A stretch of 64,000 bases of DNA from Actinomadura xylanilytica. GTDB taxonomy: Bacteria > Actinomycetota > Actinomycetes > Streptosporangiales > Streptosporangiaceae. Below, in pieces: positions 41,007 through 49,993 of the stretch. The stretch is from the NCBI RefSeq assembly GCF_030283145.1, contig NZ_JASNWE010000002.1, positions 682,001 to 746,000 on the forward strand. Reading direction: 5' to 3'. A model generated the notes under the pieces. That model had not been told where the DNA came from. It made no database searches and saw only the letters and a list, made by a program, of their open reading frames with translations. The position numbers were made by a program, and so were the translations under genes. Each line of letters starts with the position of its first letter. Position 1 is the first letter of the stretch.

Positions 41007-42083
41007 TCAGGCGGCCTCGTCCAGCTCGTACTCCTGGGGCACCAGGTCGGCGACGAGGCGATGGCAGAGGTCGGTCAGAGGGCCGCGGTGGGTGGCCCGA
41101 GCGAGGTTGCCCTCCTCCACCGCCGCCGGGATCTTGCGATCGCTCTCGAAGACGCCCGCGAGGGGCAGGCCGAGCGCCTGGGTGATCATGTCCGGGGCGA
41201 GGCCGCCGGGTGACGGGCAGCGCACGACCAGGCGCAGGTCGGTGGTCTCGCGTCGCAGCGCGGCGGACAGGCCGTCGGCGGCCACCGTGGCGCGGACCTC
41301 GGCCGGAACGACGAGGAAGGTGAGGTCGGCCGCGCGCAGGGCCGATCGGCCCGTCTCCTCCAGATGGCGCGGCACGTCCACGACCACCAGGTCGAAGCCC
41401 CGGACCGCGGCGTCCAGCAGGGAGAGGACCGCTTCCTGGGAGAGCGGGACGGGTTCGCCTCGGCGCCAGGAGAGCATGGAGAGGTCGCCCAGGCGTGGCA
41501 GCGACTCGCGCAGGGTCGAAGTGCTCAGCCTGCCGCGCCGCTCGGCGAGGTCGGGCCAGCGCACACCCTCGTGCTCCTCAAGGCCGAGCATGAGGTCGAG
41601 ACCGCCGCCGAACGGGTCGGCGTCGATCAGCAGCGTGCGGGCGCCCGCACGCGACGCGGCCAGGGCGAGCGCGGCGGAGAGCACGCTCGCCCCGGCTCCG
41701 CCCCTCGCCCCGACGACGCAGAGCATGGTGCCCCAGCCGTCGGCGGGCTCGGTGGACGCCGCGAACCCGTCGATCAGCCACGCCTCGTCGGTCGGCAGGA
41801 CCGCCAGGTCCTGCGCGCCGATCTCCATGGCCAGGCGGTAGACGTCGGTGGTGTCGCCGCCCCGGCTGACGAGGACGACGCCGGGCCGGCGCTGGAGGCC
41901 GGTGGCCGCGAGGTCCCGAGCCAGATCGATGCCGACCAGGATCAGGCCCGGCCCCTGCCAGCCGGCCCTGGCCTCGTCGGCGCTCCGTGCCACCTCCGCT
42001 TCGGCGTCGGCCGCCGCCGCCAGCCGCAACAGGCCGTCGGCGATGGCCGGGTCGTCGGTCACGATCATTGCTGTACTGGTCAT
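41007..42083 (-). CDS. ssd: Ssd/CpaE-like septum-site and pilus-localising ATPase with degenerate P-loop
   Basis: A 358-residue MinD/CpaE-fold protein of the septum-site determining (Ssd/TadZ) type that leads actinobacterial tad loci. A receiver-like N-terminal half (VTDDPAIADGLLRLAAAADA) precedes the ATPase half. The P-loop reads GARGGAGAS (residues 125-133): the signature Lys is Arg and the Walker A Lys is Ala, so it probably does not hydrolyse ATP in the usual way, as reported for Ssd proteins. LLIDADPFGGGLDLMLGLEE is the switch region and LVVVDVPRHLEE the Walker B-like strand. It likely positions the Tad machine and may affect septation. Confidence 0.88.
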   Translation of the reverse strand: MTSTAMIVTDDPAIADGLLRLAAAADAEAEVARSADEARAGWQGPGLILVGIDLARDLAATGLQRRPGVVLVSRGGDTTDVYRLAMEIGAQDLAVLPTDEAWLIDGFAASTEPADGWGTMLCVVGARGGAGASVLSAALALAASRAGARTLLIDADPFGGGLDLMLGLEEHEGVRWPDLAERRGRLSTSTLRESLPRLGDLSMLSWRRGEPVPLSQEAVLSLLDAAVRGFDLVVVDVPRHLEETGRSALRAADLTFLVVPAEVRATVAADGLSAALRRETTDLRLVVRCPSPGGLAPDMITQALGLPLAGVFESDRKIPAAVEEGNLARATHRGPLTDLCHRLVADLVPQEYELDEAA

Positions 42084-42304
42084 CGCAGTCCTCCTCAGGT
42101 CTGGAGGAATCCACGATGCGCCCTGTGGTCACCGCACGGAAGACCTTCCTCGAACTGTGGATAACTCTGCTCGAGCGCCACCACAAACCCCCCTGAGCTG
42201 CCCATATGCCTCGAGTCAGCCAGATGCGGGCAGGGGCGTGGCGGAGGTGGTGGTGTCGTGCGTTCCGGTGCCCTGGCTGGGGATGAGTTGGCTGGCGGGT
42301 GCGT

Positions 42305-42349
42305 GGGCGCAGGGCGGAAGGGCGCAGGGCGGAAGGGCGCAGGGCGGAA
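42305..42349. repeat. 15-bp tandem repeat, three exact copies
   Basis: GGGCGCAGGGCGGAA is repeated three times exactly, ending in a broken copy. It resembles the 14-bp array at 16648-16703. Confidence 0.8.
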
Positions 42350-42500
42350 GGCGAGCCTGTGCAGGCGGCTGAAGGAGTCGACGGCTGCCTCAAGAGCCGG
42401 CTGGGCCGTTCGGCCGGGGGTCTTGGGGTGCGCGGTCTCAGCTATCGGGTGGGGGCCTCAGCTCGAGAGCGAGGCCACCCACCCGACCGCTTCACGACTG

Positions 42501-42567
42501 GGCGACCCCCGCCGGGGGGGGAGAGCGGGGGTCGCCGAACGGTCCGGCTCCGGGGGGGTAGAGCCGG
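42501..42567. terminator. Two tandem GC-rich hairpins
   Basis: First hairpin 42501-42536: GGCGACCCCCGC pairs perfectly with GCGGGGGTCGCC over a 12-nt loop. Second hairpin 42544-42567: CCGGCTC with GAGCCGG over a 10-nt loop. They lie 31 bp beyond the stop of the minus-strand small ORF at 42598 and would fit a tandem terminator for it, though a structured RNA is also possible. Confidence 0.55.
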
Positions 42568-42597
42568 GCCCGTTTCCCAAGAAAGCTCGGGGGGAGA

Positions 42598-42738
42598 TCA
42601 CGCTGAGCCGTACGCGAGTTCGATCTGTGGGAGCGGCGAACTCGCTGTCTCCAGTCTAGGCAGCCACAACATATGCTGCCCGATCGGCGAGACTTCCGTC
42701 GAGTCGCAATCTCCCTCGACGTTGACATTTTTTCTCAC
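42598..42738 (-). CDS. Possible small peptide gene, 46 residues
   Basis: Tentative. GTG 42738 opens MRKNVNVEGDCDSTEVSPIG, continues QHMLWLPRLETASSPLPQIE and ends LAYGSA. The composition (acidic leader-like start, Pro-rich end, few Arg) differs from the Arg-rich nonsense of neighbouring frames, and the stop is followed by the tandem hairpins at 42501-42567. There is no good ribosome site at GTG, and GC3 is only moderate. A 9-bp-stem hairpin (42614-42645) lies inside it. It could be a regulatory peptide or an artefact of a structured RNA. No family recognised. Confidence 0.25.
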   Translation of the reverse strand: MRKNVNVEGDCDSTEVSPIGQHMLWLPRLETASSPLPQIELAYGSA

Positions 42739-43733
42739 CTGGTTGGGATGATCCCACTCACGGGCGCGAAGCGGAGCCACTGCGGAGCCGTTCGCACCCC
42801 GCCGGCGTCCCTGCCGGTGAACGACCGGACGAGAGACGGAGCGTACCGGAGAAGCGGCACGCGTCTCCCGAATCAAGGAGATCGACACCCAAAAGAACTC
42901 ATCACACTGCGTGATCGATTCTTGGTATGCCGACCGGCATCCGGCACTCATGGAATGGTGACCGGCGGGCTCTCCGGAAGGCGGCGGGAACACTCCCGGC
43001 AGGGCGGCATCGCGTCCGCGGCTTACCTTCATGAGGTGTCCATTTTATGAACAGGGGCTTGTCATCTGGGCATACGAGGCGTAGACAGGATCTACGGACC
43101 AAGTGTCCGAGCACGGCAGCCGAGCACCCACGCGCGACCAGCCGCGGGAGGCGCGTCGAGACGGGCTTGACCCGATCCGACGAATATGAGGTGCACGCTT
43201 GGTAACCCGGTGTGACGTGACTGGCGGCGGCGCCCCATAGCGAAGGGGCGCCGTTCGCTGTGGCGGGAACATTTCGCGATCGGATGTCCCATCATCGCCC
43301 CGCTCCGAAGAGCGGCTCCGCGCAGAGCGGCACGCCCCCTGCATGCCGGCGAAACCATGCGGGTGATGGACATCGCGTCTCCGGCTGATGACATCGTCAC
43401 TACTGCACCGCTCTAGACAGTGACCCTCGGGTGACAACGGACGCACCACGCACGAACCCGGCAAATTTGCGGACGAATAACCATCTTTCGGGCAATTCAC
43501 CCCTACTGTCGCCAATCGCGAGAGACCCCGAACAGGGCGGAGTTCTCACCGCGGCGATCCACCACCGCCGCGGACCGTGCGGATCGCCTGTGGCGCGGCA
43601 CTCTGTAATGGCCAGTGATACACACACTCACGTCTATTGTCGGCGCATCTGCGGCAAATCGGTATAAGTGAGGCTGACGGGTATGGGCTGATGGCCGTTC
43701 GCTTGTGAGTCCAAGCGCGAAGTTCAGCGGCAG

Positions 43734-43789
43734 CCGGGCCCGCGCCCAGCGCGGGTGGCGGACCGGGCCCGCGCCCAGCGCGGGTGGCG
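43734..43789. repeat. 27-bp direct repeat, two copies
   Basis: CCGGGCCCGCGCCCAGCGCG plus GGTGGCG occurs at 43734-43760 and again at 43763-43789. Each copy can fold (CGCGCCCAGCGCG). It lies just after the stop of the pentapeptide-repeat gene and might help terminate transcription. Confidence 0.75.
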
Positions 43790-43816
43790 CTCCATCTCCG
43801 CTGTGGGGCGGGAGGG

Positions 43817-44437
43817 CTACTCGGAGCGCACGTCGAGGCCCAGGGACGTGGCGACCACGACGGCCTGATAGGGGTCGATCACGGCGTTCTTCAACTCGAC
43901 GCTGTGCGGGTCGATGGAGGAGATCTCACTGCCGCGCAGGTCGCAGCCGGTGAAGTCGGCCTTCTGCGTCCAGGCGCCGGAGAGGTCGACCTTACGGAGG
44001 GTGCCACCCGCACACCGTGCGCCTGTGAAGTCTGCCTCGCGCATGCGCACGTCGGTGAAGGACGCGCGCCGCAGGTCGGCTCCCGGCAGGCCGGTGAACG
44101 ACCAGTCGCCACCGCTGACCTTCATCAGGTCGTACGAGCAGTTGTCGAACATGCTGCCCACGAACTTGCATCCGGTGAACGTGGCGTCGAAGAAACGGCA
44201 CCGGACGAACGTGCAGTTGAGGAACGCGCCATCGGTGTGGGTGGACGCGTTGAACCGGGCCCCACGGAAGGTGCACTCCGTGAACACCGCGCCGACACCG
44301 TGGGCCTCGGTCATGTCGATGTCGGTGAACAGAACCCGGACGTGGTTCTCACCGGACAGGTCGCGGGAGTCCCAGTCCTCTGCGACGACGGTGCTGTCAG
44401 TAGCGGGCGCGGGTACGCCGTGCTTGCGGTCAGCCAC
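43817..44437 (-). CDS. Pentapeptide-repeat protein
   Basis: A 206-residue right-handed quadrilateral beta-helix protein. Repeats of the A(D/N)LxxF type run from about residue 45 to 175: FTDIDMTEAHGVGAVFTECT, FRGARFNASTHTDGAFLNCT, FVRCRFFDATFTGCKFVGSM, and DLRRASFTDVRMREADFTGA. No signal peptide or enzyme domain. Such proteins can mimic DNA (Qnr/MfpA) or act as scaffolds. GTG 44437 is the likely start; the longer frame to 44626 overlaps the Fic gene. It follows the Fic-like gene by 49 bp on the same strand. Confidence 0.85.
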   Translation of the reverse strand: MADRKHGVPAPATDSTVVAEDWDSRDLSGENHVRVLFTDIDMTEAHGVGAVFTECTFRGARFNASTHTDGAFLNCTFVRCRFFDATFTGCKFVGSMFDNCSYDLMKVSGGDWSFTGLPGADLRRASFTDVRMREADFTGARCAGGTLRKVDLSGAWTQKADFTGCDLRGSEISSIDPHSVELKNAVIDPYQAVVVATSLGLDVRSE

Positions 44438-44486
44438 GGACGACCCAGAACGGGCGCGTGTGTCGAGGTTCGTTCCGCAGTATGCG

Positions 44487-45284
44487 TCAGCCCCTAAGGA
44501 GGGCTTCGCAGATCGCCAGGGAGTCCCGGGCGGCTGCGGCGGTAGCGGCGGAACAGTGCCGGAGCCAGGTGGCGACCCCCTCAGGAGTACCTGACGCGTA
44601 AGCGCGGAGCGAGGTCGCGTAGTCATCGGCGAGTTCGGCGTGCCCGACCTCGGGGGCGGTCAGCGACTTGGGGTCGAGACCGCGCGAGACGAGGGTGAGG
44701 CGCTGCGCCGCGCGCGCGACGATGCCGTCCCCCCAGCCGAAGGGCTGGAGCGTCAGCAGCTCGCCGTGCACGATCGCCGCCACCACCAGTGCGGGGGCCT
44801 TGGTCGGCCGGGTGAGCAGTCCGCTGAGCGCGTCCAGGCGTCCCGCGACCTCGGACGGTGATGGGGTGGTGCCGACCTTGAACACGTCCGTCACGGGCTG
44901 GTCACCGGTGCGCGGGCGCCCCAGGTCGGCGCTGTCCACGGCGTCCGCGGCGGCCAGCACGTGGAGCCGTGCCAGGGCCTGCCGGGGGGCCTGGCGCCAG
45001 GTTTCGGAAAGCGTTCCGAGTTCGGCGGAGACCCGCAGCGCACCCTGCACGATCGGATCGCCAGGGTTCTCCGTGGTCCGCAGTTCGTCCAAGGTGACCG
45101 ACGCGCCCTCCAGGGCGGCGGAGGCGCGGGCCCCGCGCAACGCGGACTCCGTAGAGACTTCGGCGCTGCGCCGGCGCAGGATGCGATGGCCGAGCAACCG
45201 GTCCACCGCTGCGCGTGCCTCAGCGACAGCGTCGGCCACGCCAGGCAGGTTCGCTACATCGGCAAAGGCATCGGCTTCGGTCAC
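44487..45284 (-). CDS. Fic-fold protein with degenerate active site
   Basis: A 265-residue Fic/DOC-fold protein, often annotated as an oxidoreductase in streptomycetes. Residues 55-60 (SAALEG) match the class II inhibitory motif (S/T)xxxE(G/N). The catalytic block reads LQPFGWGDGIVARAAQRL against canonical HPFxxGNGRxxR: the essential His is Gln180, the Asn is Asp186 and the first Arg is Ile188, with the second Arg (191) kept. AMP transfer is therefore unlikely in the classical form. ATG 45284 gives a full-length start. It precedes the pentapeptide-repeat gene, so the pair may work together. Confidence 0.8.
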   Translation of the reverse strand: MTEADAFADVANLPGVADAVAEARAAVDRLLGHRILRRRSAEVSTESALRGARASAALEGASVTLDELRTTENPGDPIVQGALRVSAELGTLSETWRQAPRQALARLHVLAAADAVDSADLGRPRTGDQPVTDVFKVGTTPSPSEVAGRLDALSGLLTRPTKAPALVVAAIVHGELLTLQPFGWGDGIVARAAQRLTLVSRGLDPKSLTAPEVGHAELADDYATSLRAYASGTPEGVATWLRHCSAATAAAARDSLAICEALLRG

Positions 45285-45873
45285 GGCCCGACTTTATGCT
45301 GTCGCCCCCAGCGTTCGTGCATCACCCCGCCCCCACGCGAGTCGCCGCCTCTATGCGATGCGTTGCCGCCGTAGGCCGCACAGACCGCACAGGCCGCACA
45401 GGCAGGCCCCTCTTTGCCTGTGCGCACCGACTAGTGCAGGACGCGCGGTCACTACCGTCCCGCGCTGTACAGAGTCTGTGCGCTGTACAGAGTCTGTGCG
45501 GGCCGTACGAGGTCCCGCCCAAGGTTTGTCCCGCGCGAGTGCGGGCTGAGCAGGTGCGGACCACTGGACGGGTGCCGTCCGTGGGGTGTGCGAGATGCGT
45601 CTCCTCGCGAGCGGAGCGGACAGGTCGGACGACACTACCTCTGCTGGTCAAAGGCCTATTGCGGCGTGACACCGGACGCAGTGGCGAAGCACTGATTCCC
45701 TGCTATCCAGACTGGGCAGGCAGTGCTCTGTGGGGCATCACTAACATCCACCCGGAATAACTAGCGCCAGGTGACCCCCATGCCCGGCTCCCTGGGACGG
45801 CTTGTGAAGCAATGCCGTCCCTGGTGGAGTGGGCGAACGGGCGACCCACGCTTTAGCTAGCAAGGAGTACGCG
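45285..45873. other. 589-bp leader/promoter region of acsA with repeats
   Basis: No convincing gene. It contains CCGCACAG-type short repeats (about 45378-45405), an 18-bp direct repeat (separate entry), and, just before acsA, a hairpin GGGACGGC/GCCGTCCC (45794-45821) with outer CTCC/GGAG pairing. The acsA promoter and any regulatory leader must lie here. Open frames are low-complexity and lack ribosome sites. Confidence 0.55.
45464..45499. repeat. 18-bp direct repeat, two exact copies
   Basis: GCTGTACAGAGTCTGTGC at 45464-45481 and 45482-45499, containing the TGTACA palindrome in each copy. It could be a tandem operator upstream of acsA or a simple duplication. Confidence 0.8.
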
Positions 45874-47841
<1,968 letters not shown>

Positions 47842-47904
47842 CCGAGACGATGTAGGCGCGCGCCGGCCCGTGACCCGTACGGCCGGCGGACCCCGTCCTC
47901 CCCT

Positions 47905-47972
47905 GACGGCCCGTACCGGGCTGGGAGCCTCACGCTCCCGTCCGGCACGGGCCGTCGCCGTCCCCGACGGCG
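47905..47972 (+). terminator. Double hairpin after acsA
   Basis: GACGGCCCGT (47905-47914) pairs with ACGGGCCGTC (47947-47956) enclosing an inner GGGAGC/GCTCCC stem. A second small hairpin CGCCGTC-CCC-GACGGCG lies at 47956-47972. Together they form a strong terminator 64 bp beyond the acsA stop. Confidence 0.8.
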
Positions 47973-48029
47973 TGCGCGCCACCGTCGGAGTGTCCAGGCT
48001 GGTCAGGCCGGTGGCCTGGGGTGCATAGG

Positions 48030-48132
48030 TGACGATCATCCGGGTAGTCTCGTCACCAGGTGTGCCGGGAAGTCTGGTCGGCGGGGGCATGACCCATCCC
48101 GGTTTACGGCGGGGACGGGACGTGTCCCGTCC
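48030..48132 (+). promoter_or_regulatory. Structured leader upstream of nhaA
   Basis: The leader has CACCAGGTGTGCCGGGAAGT then CTGGTCGGCGGGGG, in which the inverted elements CACCAG and CTGGT flank a GGGAAG core. It ends in a perfect hairpin GGACGGGAC-GT-GTCCCGTCC (48113-48132), 30 bp before the nhaA start. This looks like a cis-regulatory RNA; the GGGAAG core recalls conserved cobalamin-type leaders but the B12 box was not found. Class unassigned. Confidence 0.4.
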
Positions 48133-48161
48133 AGCTCGCACGCCTGCTTCCCGGGGGACCC

Positions 48162-49394
48162 ATGCCGCGTCGTGTCGCCGCCATCTGGCCGTTCCGTCCC
48201 ACCGTCCGCTACAGCCGCAACGTCACCGAGGCGCTCCGCGCGGAGACCGTCGGCGGGATGGTCATGCTCGCGGCCACCGTCGCGGCGCTCGTCTGGGCCA
48301 ACACCCCGTGGGCGGCCACGTACTTCGGCCTCCAGCATCACGAGTTCAGCCCCGCGTGGCTCGGCCTCGGCCACATGGACGTGCAGCACTGGGCGTCCGG
48401 TGGGCTGCTGGCGGTGTTCTTCTTCATGGCGGGGCTCGAACTGCGGGAGGAGCTCACCCACGGCGAGCTGCGCAATCCCCGGGACGCGGCGCTACCGGTG
48501 ATCGCGGCGGGCGCGGGCGTGGTGGTGCCCGCGCTGATCTTCCTCGCGGTGAGCGCGGGGGCACCGGGCGCGGGGCACGGATGGGCGGTGCCGACCGCCA
48601 CCGACATCGCGTTCGCGCTCGCGGTGCTCGCGGTGACGTTCACCTCGTGCCCGGCGCCGCTGCGCGCGTTCCTGCTGACCCTGGCCGTGGTCGACGACCT
48701 GATCGCGATCACGATCATCGCGTTGTTCTACACCGAGAGGCTGAGCTGGGGCCCGCTGCTGGCCGGCGCCGCGCTGATCGCGGTGTACGGGGCGTTGCAG
48801 TCCCGGGGCGTCCGGTCCCCCTGGCTGTACGTCCCGCTGGCCGTCCTGGCCTGGTACTTCGTGCAGAGGAGCGGCATCCACGCGACCGTCGCCGGGGTGG
48901 CCCTCGGCATGCTGACCAGCCCGCGGGTGAGCGGGGACGACCGTCCGACCAACGCCGAGCGGGCCGACCACGTGCTGCGGCCGTTCTCCGCCGGGTTCTG
49001 CGTGCCGGTCTTCGCGTTCCTGTCGGCCGGGGTGGGGCTGAGCGGGTCGCAGCTCGGAGCGGTGTTCGGCGACCGGGTGGCGCTGGGGGTGATCACCGGA
49101 CTGGTGATCGGTAAGTTCATCGGCGTCTTCGGCGGGGCCTGGACCGCGGTCCGGCTCGGCCTGGCCACGCTCGGCGACGAGCTGTACTGGCGGGAGATCG
49201 CCGGAGTGGCGTTGCTCGCCGGGGTCGGTTTCACCGTTTCTCTGCTGATCGGCGGTTTGGCCTATCCCGATCCCGCACAATTCGAGAGAGTGACGACAGC
49301 GGTCCTGATCGCGAGCGTGCTCGCCTCGGTGGCCGCCACCATCGTCTTCAGGCGGCGGGTGCGCCGGCGCGCGCTCTTGGACGGCGCCGGGTGA
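48162..49394 (+). CDS. nhaA: Na+/H+ antiporter NhaA
   Basis: A 410-residue, 12-helix antiporter that exports sodium in exchange for protons. VPTATDIAFALAVLAVTFTS holds the ion-binding Asp and the discontinuous helix, and LLTLAVVDDLIAITIIALFY the DD pair essential for transport. VFAFLSAGVGLSG and LLAGVGFTVSLLIGGLAY complete the fold. ATG 48162 follows GGGGGA. It shares the neighbourhood with acsA as in Streptomyces, and its leader contains a structured element. Confidence 0.95.
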   Translation: MPRRVAAIWPFRPTVRYSRNVTEALRAETVGGMVMLAATVAALVWANTPWAATYFGLQHHEFSPAWLGLGHMDVQHWASGGLLAVFFFMAGLELREELTHGELRNPRDAALPVIAAGAGVVVPALIFLAVSAGAPGAGHGWAVPTATDIAFALAVLAVTFTSCPAPLRAFLLTLAVVDDLIAITIIALFYTERLSWGPLLAGAALIAVYGALQSRGVRSPWLYVPLAVLAWYFVQRSGIHATVAGVALGMLTSPRVSGDDRPTNAERADHVLRPFSAGFCVPVFAFLSAGVGLSGSQLGAVFGDRVALGVITGLVIGKFIGVFGGAWTAVRLGLATLGDELYWREIAGVALLAGVGFTVSLLIGGLAYPDPAQFERVTTAVLIASVLASVAATIVFRRRVRRRALLDGAG

Positions 49395-49556
49395 CCGTCA
49401 CCGTGGCCGACCCCCGCCGGTCCTCCCGGGCCGGTGGCGGACGGCGGCCCGGCGGCCCGGGGGCGTCGAGGACGACGCCGGGTGGCCGGGCGGTCCGCCC
49501 GGCTGCCAGGCTGGGGCGAGCCCTGGAGGCCGGGGCCCTGGAAGGAGAACTGCGAT

Positions 49557-49988
49557 ATGTCCGAGGCATTGCCGGGCGAGCGGACCGAGGACAAGACCCT
49601 CGGCGAACTGGTCGCGCTGGCGTCGAGCAACGTGTCGAGCCTGGTCAGGGCGGAGATGGACCTGGCCAAGCTGGAGCTCAAGGACGACGCCAAGAAGGCG
49701 GCGCTGGGCTCGGTGATGTTCGCGATCGCGGGGCTGATCGCCGGGCTGATCGTCATCCTGCTGTCGATCGCCGCCGCCTACGGGCTGGTCGCGGCGGGGA
49801 TCTGGCACTGGGCCGCGTTCCTGATCGTCGCGGGCGTGTACCTGCTGCTGGCGCTGGCGCTGATCGCGATCGGCTACTGGCGGATCAAGAAGATCGACGG
49901 GGCCAAGCGGACCCGTTCCACCCTCAAGGCCGACCTGACGATGCTGCGCCACCGCGGCGACTCGGACAAGCCCGCCCTGACGGACTGA
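49557..49988 (+). CDS. Holin-X family (phage holin-like) membrane protein
   Basis: A 143-residue actinobacterial Holin-X (PF07332-like) protein. A charged helical N-terminus (NVSSLVRAEMDLAKLELKDD) is followed by two helices (GSVMFAIAGLIAGLIVILLS and AAFLIVAGVYLLLALALIAI) and a basic tail. It is a chromosomal membrane protein of unknown role, not evidence of a prophage. ATG 49557 has AAGGAG 8 nt upstream. It is followed at once by the hydrolase gene. Confidence 0.88.
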   Translation: MSEALPGERTEDKTLGELVALASSNVSSLVRAEMDLAKLELKDDAKKAALGSVMFAIAGLIAGLIVILLSIAAAYGLVAAGIWHWAAFLIVAGVYLLLALALIAIGYWRIKKIDGAKRTRSTLKADLTMLRHRGDSDKPALTD

Positions 49989-49993
49989 CCCGC

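Larger units (their letters stand above)
42084..43816. other. 1.73-kb region without a convincing gene
   Basis: Divergent-looking spacer upstream of ssd with lower GC and mixed codon bias in every frame. Contents seen: likely ssd promoter close to 42090-42200, a 15-bp repeat array (42305-42349), tandem hairpins (42501-42536, 42544-42567, 42614-42645), a possible 46-residue ORF (42598-42738), an 8-bp-stem hairpin with extra flanking pairs at 43228-43253 (GGCGCCCC/GGGGCGCC), a GCAAATTTGC palindrome near 43462, and a 27-bp direct repeat (43734-43789). Longer open frames (such as 43092-43400 minus) have weak GC3 bias and no family match. Confidence 0.6.

Noticed and set aside
42614..42645. 9-bp-stem hairpin as a tRNA
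   Set aside because: GAGTTCGATC resembles a T-loop but no acceptor stem, anticodon arm or CCA context can be drawn around it.
42902..43114. 70-codon minus-strand ORF MLGHLVRRSCLRL
   Set aside because: No ribosome site, mixed GC3 and no similarity recognised.
43092..43400. 102-codon minus-strand ORF with SPACRGRAAL sequence
   Set aside because: Codon bias too weak and it spans a hairpin; treated as noncoding.
45215..45760. 181-codon plus-strand ORF before acsA
   Set aside because: Overlaps the Fic start and the direct repeats; low-complexity and lacks a ribosome site.
49557..49988. Holin-like gene as a sign of prophage
   Set aside because: Holin-X proteins are common chromosomal genes in actinobacteria; no other phage gene lies nearby.
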